A DNA stretch of 64,000 nucleotides from Membranipora membranacea (GCA_914767715.1 OU612069.1:10287387-10351386), one strand, 5' to 3'; counted from the first letter of the stretch, positions 46,801 through 56,978 are shown. Notes: generated by a model not told the origin, from the sequence alone. Numbers and translations: made by a program.

Positions 46801-48096
46801 CAATCTGAAATTTGAAAGTTTTTTCAAAATCCGCATTTTTTTCACCAAGATGCTCAACTCAGTGAGATAAACACTTTCGCGCGTTTTTACGACTTTTTTC
46901 GCTATAACTTCGCCAATTTTGGTCTGATCGTCCCGATATTTGCGGCAAAAGACTCGCAGCGAGAAACTGAGTCAGAATAAGTGTTTCAATCTGAAATTTG
47001 AAAGTTTTTTCAAAATCCGCATTTTTTTCACCAAGATGCTCAACTCAGTGAGATAAACACTTTCGCGCGTTTTTACGACTTTTTTCGCTATAATTTCACC
47101 AATTTTGGTCCGATCGTCCCGATATTTGCGGCATTAGACTCGCAGCGAGAAACTGAGTCAGAATAAGTGTTTCAATCTAAAATTTGAAAGTTTTTTCAAA
47201 ATCCGCATTTTTTTCACCAAGATGCTCAACTCAGTGAGATAAACACTTTCGCGCGTTTTTACGACTTTTTTCGCTATAACTTCGCCAATTTTGGTCCGAT
47301 CGTCCCGATATTTGCGGCATTAGACTCGCAGCGAGAAACTGAGTCAGAATAAGTGTTTCAATTTGAAATTTGAAAGTTTTTTCAAAATCCGCATTTTTTT
47401 CACCAAGATGCTCAACTCAGTGAGATACACACTTTCGCGTGTTTTTACGACTTTTTTCGCTATAACTTCGCCAATTTTGGTCCGATCGTCCTGATATTTG
47501 CGGCATTAGACTCGCAGCGAGAAACTGAGTCAGAATAAGTGTTTCAATTTGAAATTTGAAAGATTTTTCAAAATCCGCATTTTTTTCACCAAGATGCTCA
47601 ACTCAGTGAGATAAACACTTTCGCGCGTTTTTACGACTTTTTTCGCTATAACTTCGCCAATTTTGGTCCGATCGTCCCGATATTTGCGGCATTAGACTCG
47701 CAGCGAGAAACTGAGTCAGAATAAGTGTTTCAATCTGAAATTTGAAAGATTTTTCAAAATCCGCATTTTTTTCACCAAGATGCTCAACTCAGTGAGATAA
47801 ACACTTTCGCGCGTTTTTACGACTTTTTTCGCTATAACTTCGCCAATTTTGGTCCGATCGTCCCGATATTTGCGGCATTAGACTCGCAGCGAGAAACTGA
47901 GTCAGAATAAGTGTTTCAATCTGAAATTTGAAAGATTTTTCAAAATCCGCATTTTTTTCACCAAGATGCTCAACTCAGTGAGATAAACACTTTCGCGCGT
48001 TTTTACGACTTTTTTCGCTATAACTTCGCCAATTTTGGTCCGATCGTCCTGATATTTGCGGCATTAGACTCGCAGCGAGAAACTGAGTCAGAATAA
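43900..48096. repeat. 1,488-bp higher-order repeat in the satellite
   Basis: Marker variants recur in the same order: TTCCGATATT with CAGCGGG, GGTCTGATCG, TTTCACCAATT, CAATCTAAAATT, GATACACACTTTCGCGTG and CGTCCTGAT. The marker AAGTTTTTCAATTTG occurs at 45121, 46609 and 48097, exactly 1,488 bp (8 x 186) apart. An earlier copy (about 43,900-45,120) is one unit shorter and has a 3-bp insertion (GATGCTGCTC). Confidence 0.9.
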
Positions 48097-50283
48097 GTTT
48101 TTCAATTTGAAATTTGAAAGATTTTTCAAAATCCGCATTTTTTTCACCAAGATGCTCAACTCAGTGAGATAAACACTTTCGCGCGTTTTTACGACTTTTT
48201 TCGCTATAACTTCGCCAATTTTGGTCCGATCGTCCCGATATTTGCGGCATTAGACTCGCAGCGAGAAACTGAGTCAGAATAAGTGTTTCAATCTGAAATT
48301 TGAAAGATTTTTCAAAATCCGCATTTTTTTCACCAAGATGCTCAACTCAGTGAGATAAACACTTTCGCGCGTTTTTACGACTTTTTTCGCTATAACTTCG
48401 CCAATTTTGGTCCGATCGTCCCGATATTTGCGGCATTAGACTCGCAGCGAGAAACTGAGTCAGAATAAGTGTTTCAATTTGAAATTTGAAAGTTTTTTCA
48501 AAATCCGCATTTTTTTCACCAAGATGCTCAACTCAGTGAGATCAACACTTTCGCGCGTTTTTACGACTTTTTTCGCTATAACTTCGCCAATTTTGGTCCG
48601 ATCGTCCCGATATTTGCGGCATTAGACTCGCAGCGAGAAACTGAGTCAGAATAAGTGTTTCAATTTGAAAGTTTTTTCAACATCCGCATTTTTTTCACCA
48701 AGATGCTTAACTCAGTGAGATAAACACTTTCGCGCGTTTTTACGACTTTTTTCGCTATAACTTCGCCAATTTTGGTCCGATCGTCCCGATATTTGCGGCA
48801 ATAGACTCGCAGCGAGAAACTGAGTCAGAATAAGTGTTTCAATCTGAAATTTGAAAGATTTTTCAAAATCCGCATTTTTTTCACCAAGATGCTCAACTCA
48901 GTGAGATAAACACTTTCGCGCGTTTTTACGACTTTTCTCGCTATAACTTCGCCAATTTTGGTCCGATCGTCCCGATATTTGCGGCATTAGACTCGCAGCG
49001 AGAAATTGAGTCAGAATAAGTGTTTCAATCTGAAATTTGAAAGATTTTTCAAAATCCGCATTTTTTTCACCAAGATGCTCAACTCAGTGAGATAAACACT
49101 TTCGCGCGTTTTTACGACTTTTTTCACTATAACTTCGCCAATTTTGGTCCGATCGTCCCGATATTTGCGGCAAAAGACTCGCAGCGAGAAACTGAGTCAG
49201 AATAAGTGTTTCAATTTGAAATTTGAAAGATTTTTCAAAATCCGCGTTTTTTTCACCAAGATGCTCAACTCAGTGAGATAAACACTTTCGCGCGTTTTTA
49301 CGACTTTTTTCGCTATAACTTCGCCAATTTTGGTCCGATCGTCCCGATATTTGCGGCATTAGACTCGCAGCGAGAAACTGAGTCAGAATAAGTGTTTCAA
49401 TCTGAAATTTGAAAGATTTTTCAAAATCTGCATTTTTTTCACCAAGATGCTCAACTCAGTGAGATAAACACTTTCGCGCGTTTTTACGACTTTTTTCGCT
49501 ATAACTTCGCCAATTTTGGTCCGATCGTCCCGATATTTGCGGCAAAAGACTCGCAGCGAGAAACTGAGTCAGAATAAGTGTTTCAATTTGAAATTTGAAC
49601 GTTTTTTCAAAATCCGCATTTTTTTCACCAAGATGCTCAACTCAGTGAGACAAACACTTTCGCGCGTTTTTACGACTTTTTTCGCTATAACTTCGCCAAT
49701 TTTGGTCCGATCGTCCCGATATTTGCGGCAAAAGACTCGCAGCGAGAAACTGAGTCAGAATAAGTGTTTCAATTTGAAATTTGAACGTTTTTTCAAAATC
49801 CGCATTTTTTTCACCAAGATGCTCAACTCAGTGAGATAAACACTTTCGCGTGCTTTGACGACTTTTTTCGCTATAACTTCGCCAATTTCTGTCCGATCGT
49901 CCCGATATTAGCGGCAAAAGATCCGGAGCGCAAAGTTACGTAAGATTATGTGTTTTAATACTCTGTTGCTCAATTGAAATTTGAAAGTTGTCCAAAAACA
50001 CACTTTTTTCACTAAGATGCTCGCTCCACTCAGTGAGATTAACACTTTCGCGCGTTTTAACCACATTTTTCGCTATAACTTTGCTAATTTATGTCTGATC
50101 GTCCCGATATTAGCGCCAAAAGATCCGCAGCGCAAAGTTATGTAAGATTATGTGTTTTAAAACTCTGTCGCTCAATTGAAATTTGAAAGTTGTCCAAAAA
50201 CACACTTTTTCACCAAGATGTTCAACCATTGACTTAATAATAAACCTAGATAGGACACTGCATATAGCTGAAGTGAGGCACTT

Positions 50284-51978
50284 AATTATGGTGACGCGAC
50301 GTCACTGGAGGGTGTAGAAACAGTGATTTTTACTCATACCTATCATTGATTTACCGTTCCCTGCTCTGGTTTAATTTTGATAACTCAATTGGCTTCAATC
50401 GGAATATAAGTTTGAAAATTGTGATAGATATAGCAGCTTCTGGCGATCATTTTGATAGTCTATTTTGCTTTGTAGCTTAAAAATTATCAAGAGAGCAAGC
50501 TATTGAAAACGGTGCATAGACTTACAGCTATAAATTTGTTTGTATTTTCATTTCTGATTAAATGCTTATATCTCAAACAATTTTGATCGAGTTTTGAGTT
50601 TGAAAATTACAATAGATCCAGCAGCTTCTGGTGATCATTTTGATAGTCTTTTTAGCTTCGTAGCTCAAATGTTATTAAAAAAGCAAGCTATTGAAAACGA
50701 TGCATAGACTCAAAGCTATAATTTTGATTGCAGTTTCAGTCCTGATTAAATGGTTATTTCTCAAAAAGTTTAGATCGAATTTTGAGTTTAGAAATTGCAA
50801 TAGATTCAGCAGCTTCTTGTGATCTTTTTCATAGTCTATTTAGCCTTGTAGCTCAATATTATCAAAAAAGCAAGATTTCGAAAATGGAAAGTCCGCTGTC
50901 GCCTAGCTTATCCATCATGATCAAATAGTGCTTAGCTTGATGAGTGTTACAACTGTTGTGTACTCAGAAATCTAGATATCAGTTGCTATATTGATGACTC
51001 AGCAGAGCACAATAAACCTATGTATTTCTAAGGACAAAAGTTCGAACGATTGTGCTTCGTGGTCCGCATCGATGTGTCATGATTTCCTTTACTACCAGAT
51101 TTCGATGTTGCTTGTTTAATCAGGCTGCTAATATAAGGTAAGAACTAGGAGTATGCTGCCGGGGCAGGTGGTTTGCCCTTACTTTTTACCCACCGAAGTG
51201 ACCATTACATAAACTACACAGAATATTGTCTACTATGAATTTCAATTTTAGTTTAAGTTTTGTGAGGTCCGGCCTCCAACTGTCTCTGTTAGTCACATTC
51301 CAATAGTTTTGGTTGATATTTTGGCATGACATTTATTATTGTGTATGCCTGGCTCTAAATGAGCAAATGCAAATGTTTGCTTCCTCAGTAGTTGCAAGAA
51401 AGAAGTTCCTGAACTACCTAGTTATACTTGAGCTATAAGGCAAAACAGACCATCAAAATAATGTCCACAAGCTATTGAATCTATTGCAATTTTCAAAATC
51501 AAGATCCCATCAAAATTGATAAGGAAATAAATTTTAAATCAGGGTTGAAACTGCAAAAAAATGCACCGCTTTCAATAGCTTACTTTTTTGATAATATTTG
51601 AGCCAAGAAGCTAAATAGACTATCAAAAAGATCACCAGAAGCTGCTGGATCTATTGTGATTTTCAAACTCAAAATTCCATCAAAATTGTTTGAGAAATAA
51701 GAATTTATGCAGGACCGAAACTGCAAAAAAAATTATAGCTTTGAGTGTATGCACCGTTTTCAATAGCTTGCTCTCTTGATAATATTTGAACTACGAAGCT
51801 AAATAGACTATCAAAATGATCGCCAGAAACTGCTGAATCTATTGCAATTTTCAAACTTAATTTCCGATTGATGCCAATTGAGTTATCAACATTTAACCAG
51901 AGCTGGTACCGGTAAATCAATGATAGCTATGAGTAAAAATCACTGTTTCTACAGCCTCCAGTGACGGCGCGTCACCAT
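50284..51978. repeat. Fold-back arms with inverted triplicated repeats
   Basis: The left arm (about 50284-50900) holds three ~190-bp copies containing TTTGAGTTTGAAAATT, CAGCAGCTTCTGG, GATCATTTTGATAG and AAGCAAGCTATTGAAAA. The right arm (about 51480-51978) holds the same block three times in reverse. The two arms can fold into a ~500-bp hairpin around an unrelated ~580-bp centre with no gene. This is the structure of fold-back transposons. Confidence 0.85.
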
Positions 51979-51987
51979 AATTCATAA

Positions 51988-52030
51988 TTCATTCTAGACA
52001 GCTGAAGTGACAAGTTGTCTTTTCACAATT
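51988..52030 (+). repeat. Split repeat A1 (5' end of YR element)
   Basis: It begins TTCATTCTAGACAGCTGAAG and ends CTTTTCACAATT. It is the partner of A2 at 60240-60282. It includes the inverted core GACAAGTTGTC. Confidence 0.8.
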
Positions 52031-52063
52031 TATATATTCATTTAATTAACTTAATCTGTCTCA

Positions 52064-52135
52064 ATGGCTTCTAGAAGGCGTATCCCCAACCATTTGAACC
52101 AGGAAGTGGCACCTCAAGCTGAGAGGAATGTCCGG
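52064..52135 (+). CDS. Leader coding exon of the YR element
   Basis: This ATG lies 34 bases after A1. It opens 24 codons, MASRRRIPNHLNQEVAPQAE then RNVR, rich in Arg, ending exactly at a strong donor CCGG|GTAAGC in phase 0. Downstream acceptors before the SGNH, Gag and RT blocks also leave their frames in phase 0, so the same leader could be joined to each. The basic peptide could be an RNA-binding or nuclear-targeting tag; that is inference. Confidence 0.6.
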
Positions 52136-53146
52136 GTAAGCCGTGGTACTGCTCTAAGCGTAACTAAGTGCAATTGTTTAATAAGAAATCTTATTTAATT
52201 GAGCTTAGCTCAACTGTCGGTTAATGTGGATAACTTTTCACTGCCTATCACTCAACCATCCATTACAATATATTCTGACTGTTTAAAGACAGATTTTTCA
52301 AAGGAATTCTGGTGAGTAACTTGACACTTGTGTATGCTATGACTGCTATTGCAAGCACTTGTGAGATAACCTCACAGCTTTTTCGGATGACTCAGGAGGG
52401 TCAATAAAAAGGGAGGGCAGAAGCTGTGAGATCTCAAGTTCTCACAGCTCAGAAGATTTCGGATAAAGAGAATGGAGCCAAGAGGATGGGAGCAGGTGAT
52501 ACCAGACGGCTTCAACCACTTCAAAATAATGTGTATAATTAAACCTTTTTATAGCAAGTATTTAAATAATGTGTATAATTAAAACCTTTTTATCAGACAA
52601 GAATTAAATCCAATCTCCGTCTTTTTGGAGGGTTCAAACGCAAGCATTTAAATAATGTGTATAATTAAACCTTTTTATCAGACAAAAAACCTAAATCAAA
52701 TCTCCGCTTTCGTCAAGAGGATGGGCAAATGCTACCTCCGGTTTTTTGGCCATGCTCACCCGCCAAGATGAACCCCGGTGCATATAAAAACCGGGGGAAC
52801 ATCAAGGCAGGGCATTCTTTTGGAGAGCCCTCAGCAGCATATTACTCTGCAATATTTTGGTATTACTATTATTTTGGAGCGTGTTATTATTTTGGAGCGT
52901 ACTACGACTTACTGTTTTGGAGTTGACCTATTCTGATCTTTTACACAGGAAACTTTGACGGTATGATAGAGCATGGTTTATTTTTTACGATGACTGTTTA
53001 AACTTATTTCCACCATTAATCAAAATAAAGTCTTATTTTAATGTCGAAAGGCATCTCAACTATGAGTCATTAGTAAATCGAATTAATATCTACTTGTAAC
53101 AAAATTCTGAAGAACAATGTTGTGGATAAATTTGATTAGGTAAACT

Positions 53147-53200
53147 TTTTGTATGGAGTTGCCTTCTTCCTCAACAGGAAGAAGTTAACTCCATACAAAA
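53147..53200. repeat. Near-perfect hairpin, two-step stem
   Basis: Outer arms TTTTGTATGGAGTT (53147-53160) and AACTCCATACAAAA (53187-53200) pair fully. Inside, CTTCTTCCT and AGGAAGAAG pair around the loop CAAC, with only a GC/TT bulge between. In size and shape it resembles a small RNA precursor; no evidence of processing is available from sequence. Confidence 0.75.
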
Positions 53201-53563
53201 TAAACATGAGCAAAATGAATGAAACAGTGGTGTCTGTTCTGCTCGGGTATTTGGCCCCAAGTGGGTCGAATATGCGACACACTGACCCTCAGGAGTCATT
53301 AATCGCTGGATAGTCAGTTTTTGGATTATCAATATTTTATGGTTCTATTGTCATGAGATGCTTCATGGTGATCAACTGTGAGTATCTATCGCTCATTCCA
53401 GTATGTGATGGATATTTATTGGCACTACTTTTAAGGCCTATGTATTGTCTTGAATGGACTTAACCTGCAGAGGCTAAATTTGATTATTAAATGGTTGATG
53501 GTAAAATTATTGATGGTTAAAATATTTCATGGTATTTAGATACCAAACTGATTAACTTTGTAA

Positions 53564-53962
53564 CCCTCATAAATATGAGGTGATAACCCTCTGAGAGGTG
53601 ATTTAGGCCATGGTATATGATGTCTCCCAGGACTAGAGTGCCATTTGGTAATTTGTGACCCTCATGAATATGACGTGATAACCCTCTGAGAGGTGATTCA
53701 AGTGGCGTCCCTCAAGAATTTGAGGTGAAATAACTTTATGATGCTGAGGTGAGTTAATTTGTGCTTACTCTTTGCTATGTTGGTGTTGGCTTTGGCTCAA
53801 GTAATATATGTGATCCGTTTAACTTATTGTTGGCTGAATTGATACGGGCTTGCCAGTAACGCTTTGTTATGTGTTGACTAACCCTATTTGTTGCACTATA
53901 TTCCCAACAATGTGTGACCCTCATGTACTTGAGGTGATGACCCTCTGGTTGGTTAGAGGTGA
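53564..53962 (+). repeat. Cluster of seven CCCTC-GAGGTGA hairpins
   Basis: Units at 53564-53584, 53587-53602, 53659-53679, 53682-53697, 53709-53728, 53918-53938 and 53941-53962. Each has CCCTC, a loop of 3-10 nt, then GAGG and TGA(T). The loops differ (ATAAATAT, TGA, AAGAATT, ATGTACTT, TGGTTGGTTA) while stem and 3' TGA are kept. One unit has GACG, breaking one pair. They come mostly in long-loop/short-loop pairs. Confidence 0.75.
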
Positions 53963-54385
53963 GTCCATGCGGACATATAATCGTTGCTACAGCCAGAAGT
54001 CCAAAAGGTAAAAATCAACTGTTTTTTTTTGCTAGTTTGGCTTTGCATGTAAAACAATTGGATGTGGGCTATGTTTTGAATTGTGTTTATCAAGCTATCT
54101 GCATAATAAATACGCAACCCCAAAGGGCTCTGGAGTTATACAACACAGGGAAGCACTTCTTTAAGAGTTGAGCAACAGCTTTGTGGTGGCCATTACCTGT
54201 GGTATAATCGGCTTACTATAAACGCCCCACTTCATCCTGATGGGGAACCAGAGTTAAGGCTTTTTGGATTATCTGGCTGAGGGGAGGGAAATCAGGGTAG
54301 TTTAGTAATATACGCTTTAAATAATGTAATTCTCACTCATGCACTTATGGATTCATCGCTTTTCTCTCTTTATATTAACGCTATA

Positions 54386-54960
54386 CCGTAATCCCTCACC
54401 TATAGATCGATTTATAAGTGAAGGCGGCTCTAAGAGAGTAGCATATAGACGCGACTATCATTTGAAGCATTTTTTATATTTAGCTTGGACTAAAACCTAT
54501 TATGATCAATGTAGCTGAATAGCTCAGTGGTAAAATGTACGACTTGTAATCATGTGAAGCAGCTTTTCCCCAAAACTACTCGTTTGGAGTGAATGTGTGC
54601 CACAAAATTCAAATTTTTCAACAATCAGCATATCATATCTCTCTCACAGTCTTCCAAAATAAATAAAACATGCCAAGAACCTCTTACACCATTCAGCAGA
54701 AACTGGAAGTATTGAGAACAGTTGAAAAGAATAACAACCTTGACAAGACTGCAAGGGAATTGAACATTAATAGACACTTGATTCAAAGATGGAGAGCTTC
54801 CAAACATCAACTACTGATATGATTCACTTATTAGACACGGTGTCTTATAGCTGTGGGGTGTCTTATAGCTGTGGAGTGTCTTATAACTGGAGCATATTTA
54901 TTTTTTCTGAGGGGGGTGATTCACTTATAAGTCCGGTGACTTATAGGTGAGGTTTTACGG
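54386..54960 (+). mobile_element. pogo/Tigger-type MITE with TA duplication
   Basis: The ends CCGTAATCCCTCACCTATAG and (reversed) CCGTAAAACCTCACCTATAA are inverted repeats of ~45 bp, flanked by TA (54384-54385 and 54961-54962), as for Tc1/mariner/pogo elements. 575 bp. It carries an N-terminal transposase fragment (54670-54822), a tRNA-like A-box relic (54515-54530) and three GTGTCTTATAGCTGTGG-like repeats near its right end. Nested in the first intron of the YR element. Confidence 0.85.
54670..54822 (+). CDS. 50-residue HTH protein fragment of pogo-type transposase
   Basis: A complete 50-codon frame with its own ATG and TGA: MPRTSYTIQQKLEVLRTVEK, then LDKTARELNINRHLIQRWRA. This is the pattern of the N-terminal HTH (psq/Brinker-like) domain of pogo/Tigger transposases and CENP-B-like proteins: basic start, KLEVL helix, AREL-(N)IN recognition turn, QRW. 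No CENP-B second domain or DDE catalytic core follows, so it is either a truncated transposase or a free DNA-binding domain able to recognise the element's ends. The frame is undamaged, unlike most coding blocks nearby. Confidence 0.7.
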   Translation: MPRTSYTIQQKLEVLRTVEKNNNLDKTARELNINRHLIQRWRASKHQLLI

Positions 54961-55046
54961 TATATATAACAGCTGGGTAGGTGCAAGAATTAACATTTAA
55001 AGAATGGTGGTGCCTGTTTGCTTACAATTGTGCTTTCTATTTCCAG

Positions 55047-55568
55047 AATTGTTCTGGACTCATAATGGGGGATTCCCATGTGTCAAGACTGGTTAGATAC
55101 CAGCAAGAGCTCTTACACCACCTGAGTGGGGTTTCACTACAATTTGCGGAGAGAAGAGGGGCCGGCATAAGATGGGGAGAGAGGAATGCCCACTCGGCAA
55201 CAGATGTGGATGTGGTCATCTTGATGCTTGGAGGCAATGATCTCGACAGTGGCATGTCTGCAACTCAACTGGCTGACAGGATTGGTCATCTAGGACGGCA
55301 GATGGTGGACCAGTACAGGGCCCAGACTGTCGTCATAACTTCTCTGTGGCCAAGGTCCAACCCTCAGTACAATCTGAGAGCCAGGGAGTTTGCATCCATA
55401 ATGGAGCAGAGACACTTGGGAGATGAGGCGGTAACCTTTTGGCTCTGGGATAGAAGGCAACCGTGGAGAAACAGAGACGGCACCCACCTAACTGACCACG
55501 GCTACCGAACAGCCGTTCGATATCTCCAGGCCATCATTGTATGGGCAGCCCACCACAACCTCTGGTGA
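55047..55568 (+). CDS. SGNH/GDSL-type hydrolase of the YR element
   Basis: The acceptor TCTATTTCCAG leaves the frame in phase 0, so it can join the leader exon. 173 codons. SGNH blocks are all visible: block I GDSH (55068-55079, nucleophile Ser), block III GGND (55230-55241), block V DGTHLTDHGY (from 55476, catalytic Asp and His). The frame has no stops. SGNH esterase-like proteins are, to my knowledge, known accessory proteins of some Ngaro and CR1-type retroelements, with an unproven role. If spliced, it would begin with the Arg-rich leader; unspliced, the ATG at 55065 would start it. Followed 17 nt after its stop by the TATTAGT stem-loop. Confidence 0.85.
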   Translation, partial: NCSGLIMGDSHVSRLVRYQQELLHHLSGVSLQFAERRGAGIRWGERNAHSATDVDVVILMLGGNDLDSGMSATQLADRIGHLGRQMVDQYRAQTVVITSLWPRSNPQYNLRAREFASIMEQRHLGDEAVTFWLWDRRQPWRNRDGTHLTDHGYRTAVRYLQAIIVWAAHHNLW

Positions 55569-55585
55569 TTCCAGCAGATCTAAAT

Positions 55586-55600
55586 TCCGTATTAGTCGGA
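55586..55600 (+). other. TATTAGT stem-loop 1 (after SGNH)
   Basis: TCCG-TATTAGT-CGGA: a 4-bp stem, preceded by AAAT and followed by C-rich sequence, 17 nt after the SGNH stop codon. Confidence 0.75.
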
Positions 55601-56006
55601 CCTCACTCAACCATCATTTTATTTGCTGTATAGTTATTTTGTCCTTGTTAAATACCAACAAAACAATTCTCAAGACAAAAAGTTTATTTGAAATAAATGT
55701 ACATGAATTGTCGCAAATGAAGTGTTGTTATGATAGACAAAACAGTGGTGAAATACACAGCGTAGTAATAGTGATGTGTTATCAATAGCCGTGTCACAAG
55801 ATGACCATTGCCTAAAGTTCAAATTGTCGGCATCAGCTCATGTTTAGTTCGCAACATTCAAAAAATTTAATATTTCTGGGCGTCATTAATTTATGGAAAG
55901 GAAGTGCCCTGTTATTTCAAAGTATTGTGTATGTAACAATAAAAGGATATCCCGCCTTTTGCTGTAAAAGGAGTAGGGCAGTTTTCATTCTTATTATGAT
56001 TTACAG
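55601..56006 (+). other. Spacer between SGNH and Gag blocks
   Basis: AT-rich, no conserved frame. It has AATAAA at about 55695 (possible polyadenylation signal for the SGNH transcript) and ends in TTATTATGATTTACAG, the acceptor for Gag. Confidence 0.4.
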
Positions 56007-56831
56007 GAGACAACACGTAAGGCAACGTTGGATTCCAGCAGGAAGGGGAAGGCCCCGGTTCGCGGCTCTTCCAAGAGAAAGGCTTCTGAGCCTGAAGGTC
56101 CTGTACCTTCTACCTCCAGGGTTACAACCTCGGAGATCAACTCGAGCTGCTTTGAGGATTCAGAAGTGGAGGACGAGGTTCCGGTGAAGGTGCAGGCGAG
56201 CAACAAGAGGGTCAGGCCTCTGGGCTCCATGCCCATCGTCCCTACAACATCGGACGATGATAAAGTCAGAGAAAAAGTCCGACTGGGTAAGTTTGTGGAC
56301 TTTAAAAGCCTTCTTCCTCATCCTCATGGGCAAAAACCAAAGAAGCAATTCACCCTAAGTGACGGCTACTTCGAGGAGGTGGAAGACAATGAGAATCTGG
56401 CCGTCTTTTACAAATGGTTAGATGCATATGTCATATATATGAGCTTAACTCTGGAATTCTTTCCTGGCGAGGCTCAGGGCATGCTACGCCATCTTCAAAT
56501 TGTAAAAAGAATGCACGTGGCAGAGAAAGAGGCAGTCAAGTACAACTTCCAGTTTAGGAAACTGAAAGCCCAACATACAGATATAGTCTGGGGGGAGTAC
56601 CTTACAGAGCTGGCAAACAACATCCAGCAGCCAGTAAAGGAAGACACCAAAAAGACCAGCGACCAGGATAGATCGGGGGCCAAGCTTTCCCATAAAAGGA
56701 AGCTTTGTCACAAGTTTAACTCACACGAGGGGTGTAAGTTTGGACTGAGCTGCCGCTTCGCCCATAAATGTAAGGTGTGCTATAGCGCCCAACACCCAGA
56801 CTACAGATGCTCTAAACAAAAGGCTTCTTAA
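56007..56831 (+). CDS. Gag-like protein with CCCH zinc finger
   Basis: Open in phase 0 from the acceptor at 56006: ETTRKATLDSSRKGKAPVRG, then 275 codons in total to TAA. A basic Ser/Pro-rich N-terminus with acidic patches (SCFEDSEVEDEV) is followed by a central helical region (ENLAVFYKWLDAYVIYM, EAQGMLRHLQIVKRM). The C-terminus has a CCCH finger C-x8-C-x5-C-x3-H followed by a Cys/His knuckle (CKVCYSAQHPDYRC). This layout fits the capsid/nucleoprotein of Ngaro-like elements. There is no ATG near the start, which supports translation from the leader exon. Intact in this copy. Confidence 0.8.
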   Translation, partial: ETTRKATLDSSRKGKAPVRGSSKRKASEPEGPVPSTSRVTTSEINSSCFEDSEVEDEVPVKVQASNKRVRPLGSMPIVPTTSDDDKVREKVRLGKFVDFKSLLPHPHGQKPKKQFTLSDGYFEEVEDNENLAVFYKWLDAYVIYMSLTLEFFPGEAQGMLRHLQIVKRMHVAEKEAVKYNFQFRKLKAQHTDIVWGEYLTELANNIQQPVKEDTKKTSDQDRSGAKLSHKRKLCHKFNSHEGCKFGLSCRFAHKCKVCYSAQHPDYRCSKQKAS

Positions 56832-56854
56832 CTGTGCATGGTGATGTCAATAAT

Positions 56855-56869
56855 GCCGTATTAGTCGGC
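56855..56869 (+). other. TATTAGT stem-loop 2 (after Gag)
   Basis: GCCG-TATTAGT-CGGC, preceded by TAAT, 23 nt after the Gag stop codon. The outer two base pairs differ from copy 1 but still pair. Confidence 0.8.
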
Positions 56870-56978
56870 CTCCTCAGGATGGGGGGAGGGGTGGGGGTTT
56901 GGTCACATTTATGATTGGCACAGAAATAATTGTGTCTAGCAAGTTGCATAATGTTAACCTTTATTTTCAGATTTTTAG

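Larger units (their letters stand above)
26246..50226. repeat. 186-bp CpG-rich satellite array
   Basis: About 129 head-to-tail units of 186 bp starting GGTCCGATCGTCCCGATATT and ending CTTCGCCAATTTT. The unit has 13 CpGs, a CTCGCAGCGAG palindrome and a CGCGCG core. Two subtypes (CAATCTG...AAGATTTTTC and CAATTTG...AAGTTTTTTC) alternate at the left end, giving a 372-bp dimer. Units are nearly identical inside the array and clearly degenerate after about 49,850. There are no long reading frames: units read through at most about 107 codons. It could be pericentromeric or centromeric DNA, which sequence alone cannot show. Confidence 0.97.
52136..55046 (+). other. Long first intron of the YR element
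   Basis: No coding block. It holds three copies of AAATAATGTGTATAATTAAA (52525, 52564, 52648), a CCCCGG/CCGGGG hairpin (about 52773-52798), a 54-nt hairpin (53147-53200), seven CCCTC-GAGGTGA hairpins (53564-53962) and a pogo-type MITE (54386-54960). It ends at the acceptor CTATTTCCAG. Confidence 0.5.

Noticed and set aside
33239-49839. 61-107-codon frames within the satellite
   Set aside because: They cross one or two 186-bp units, recur with the unit and stop where unmutated units have stops. No sign of a gene.
26246-50226. CENP-B box in the satellite unit
   Set aside because: I looked for TTCG....A..CGGG in both orientations and found no full match.
54512-54560. tRNA gene with TGT anticodon
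   Set aside because: Only the A-box half is recognisable. There is no B box, and it lies inside a MITE.
55037-55487. Minus-strand frames opposite the SGNH gene
   Set aside because: Shadows of a well-supported plus-strand coding region with catalytic motifs.
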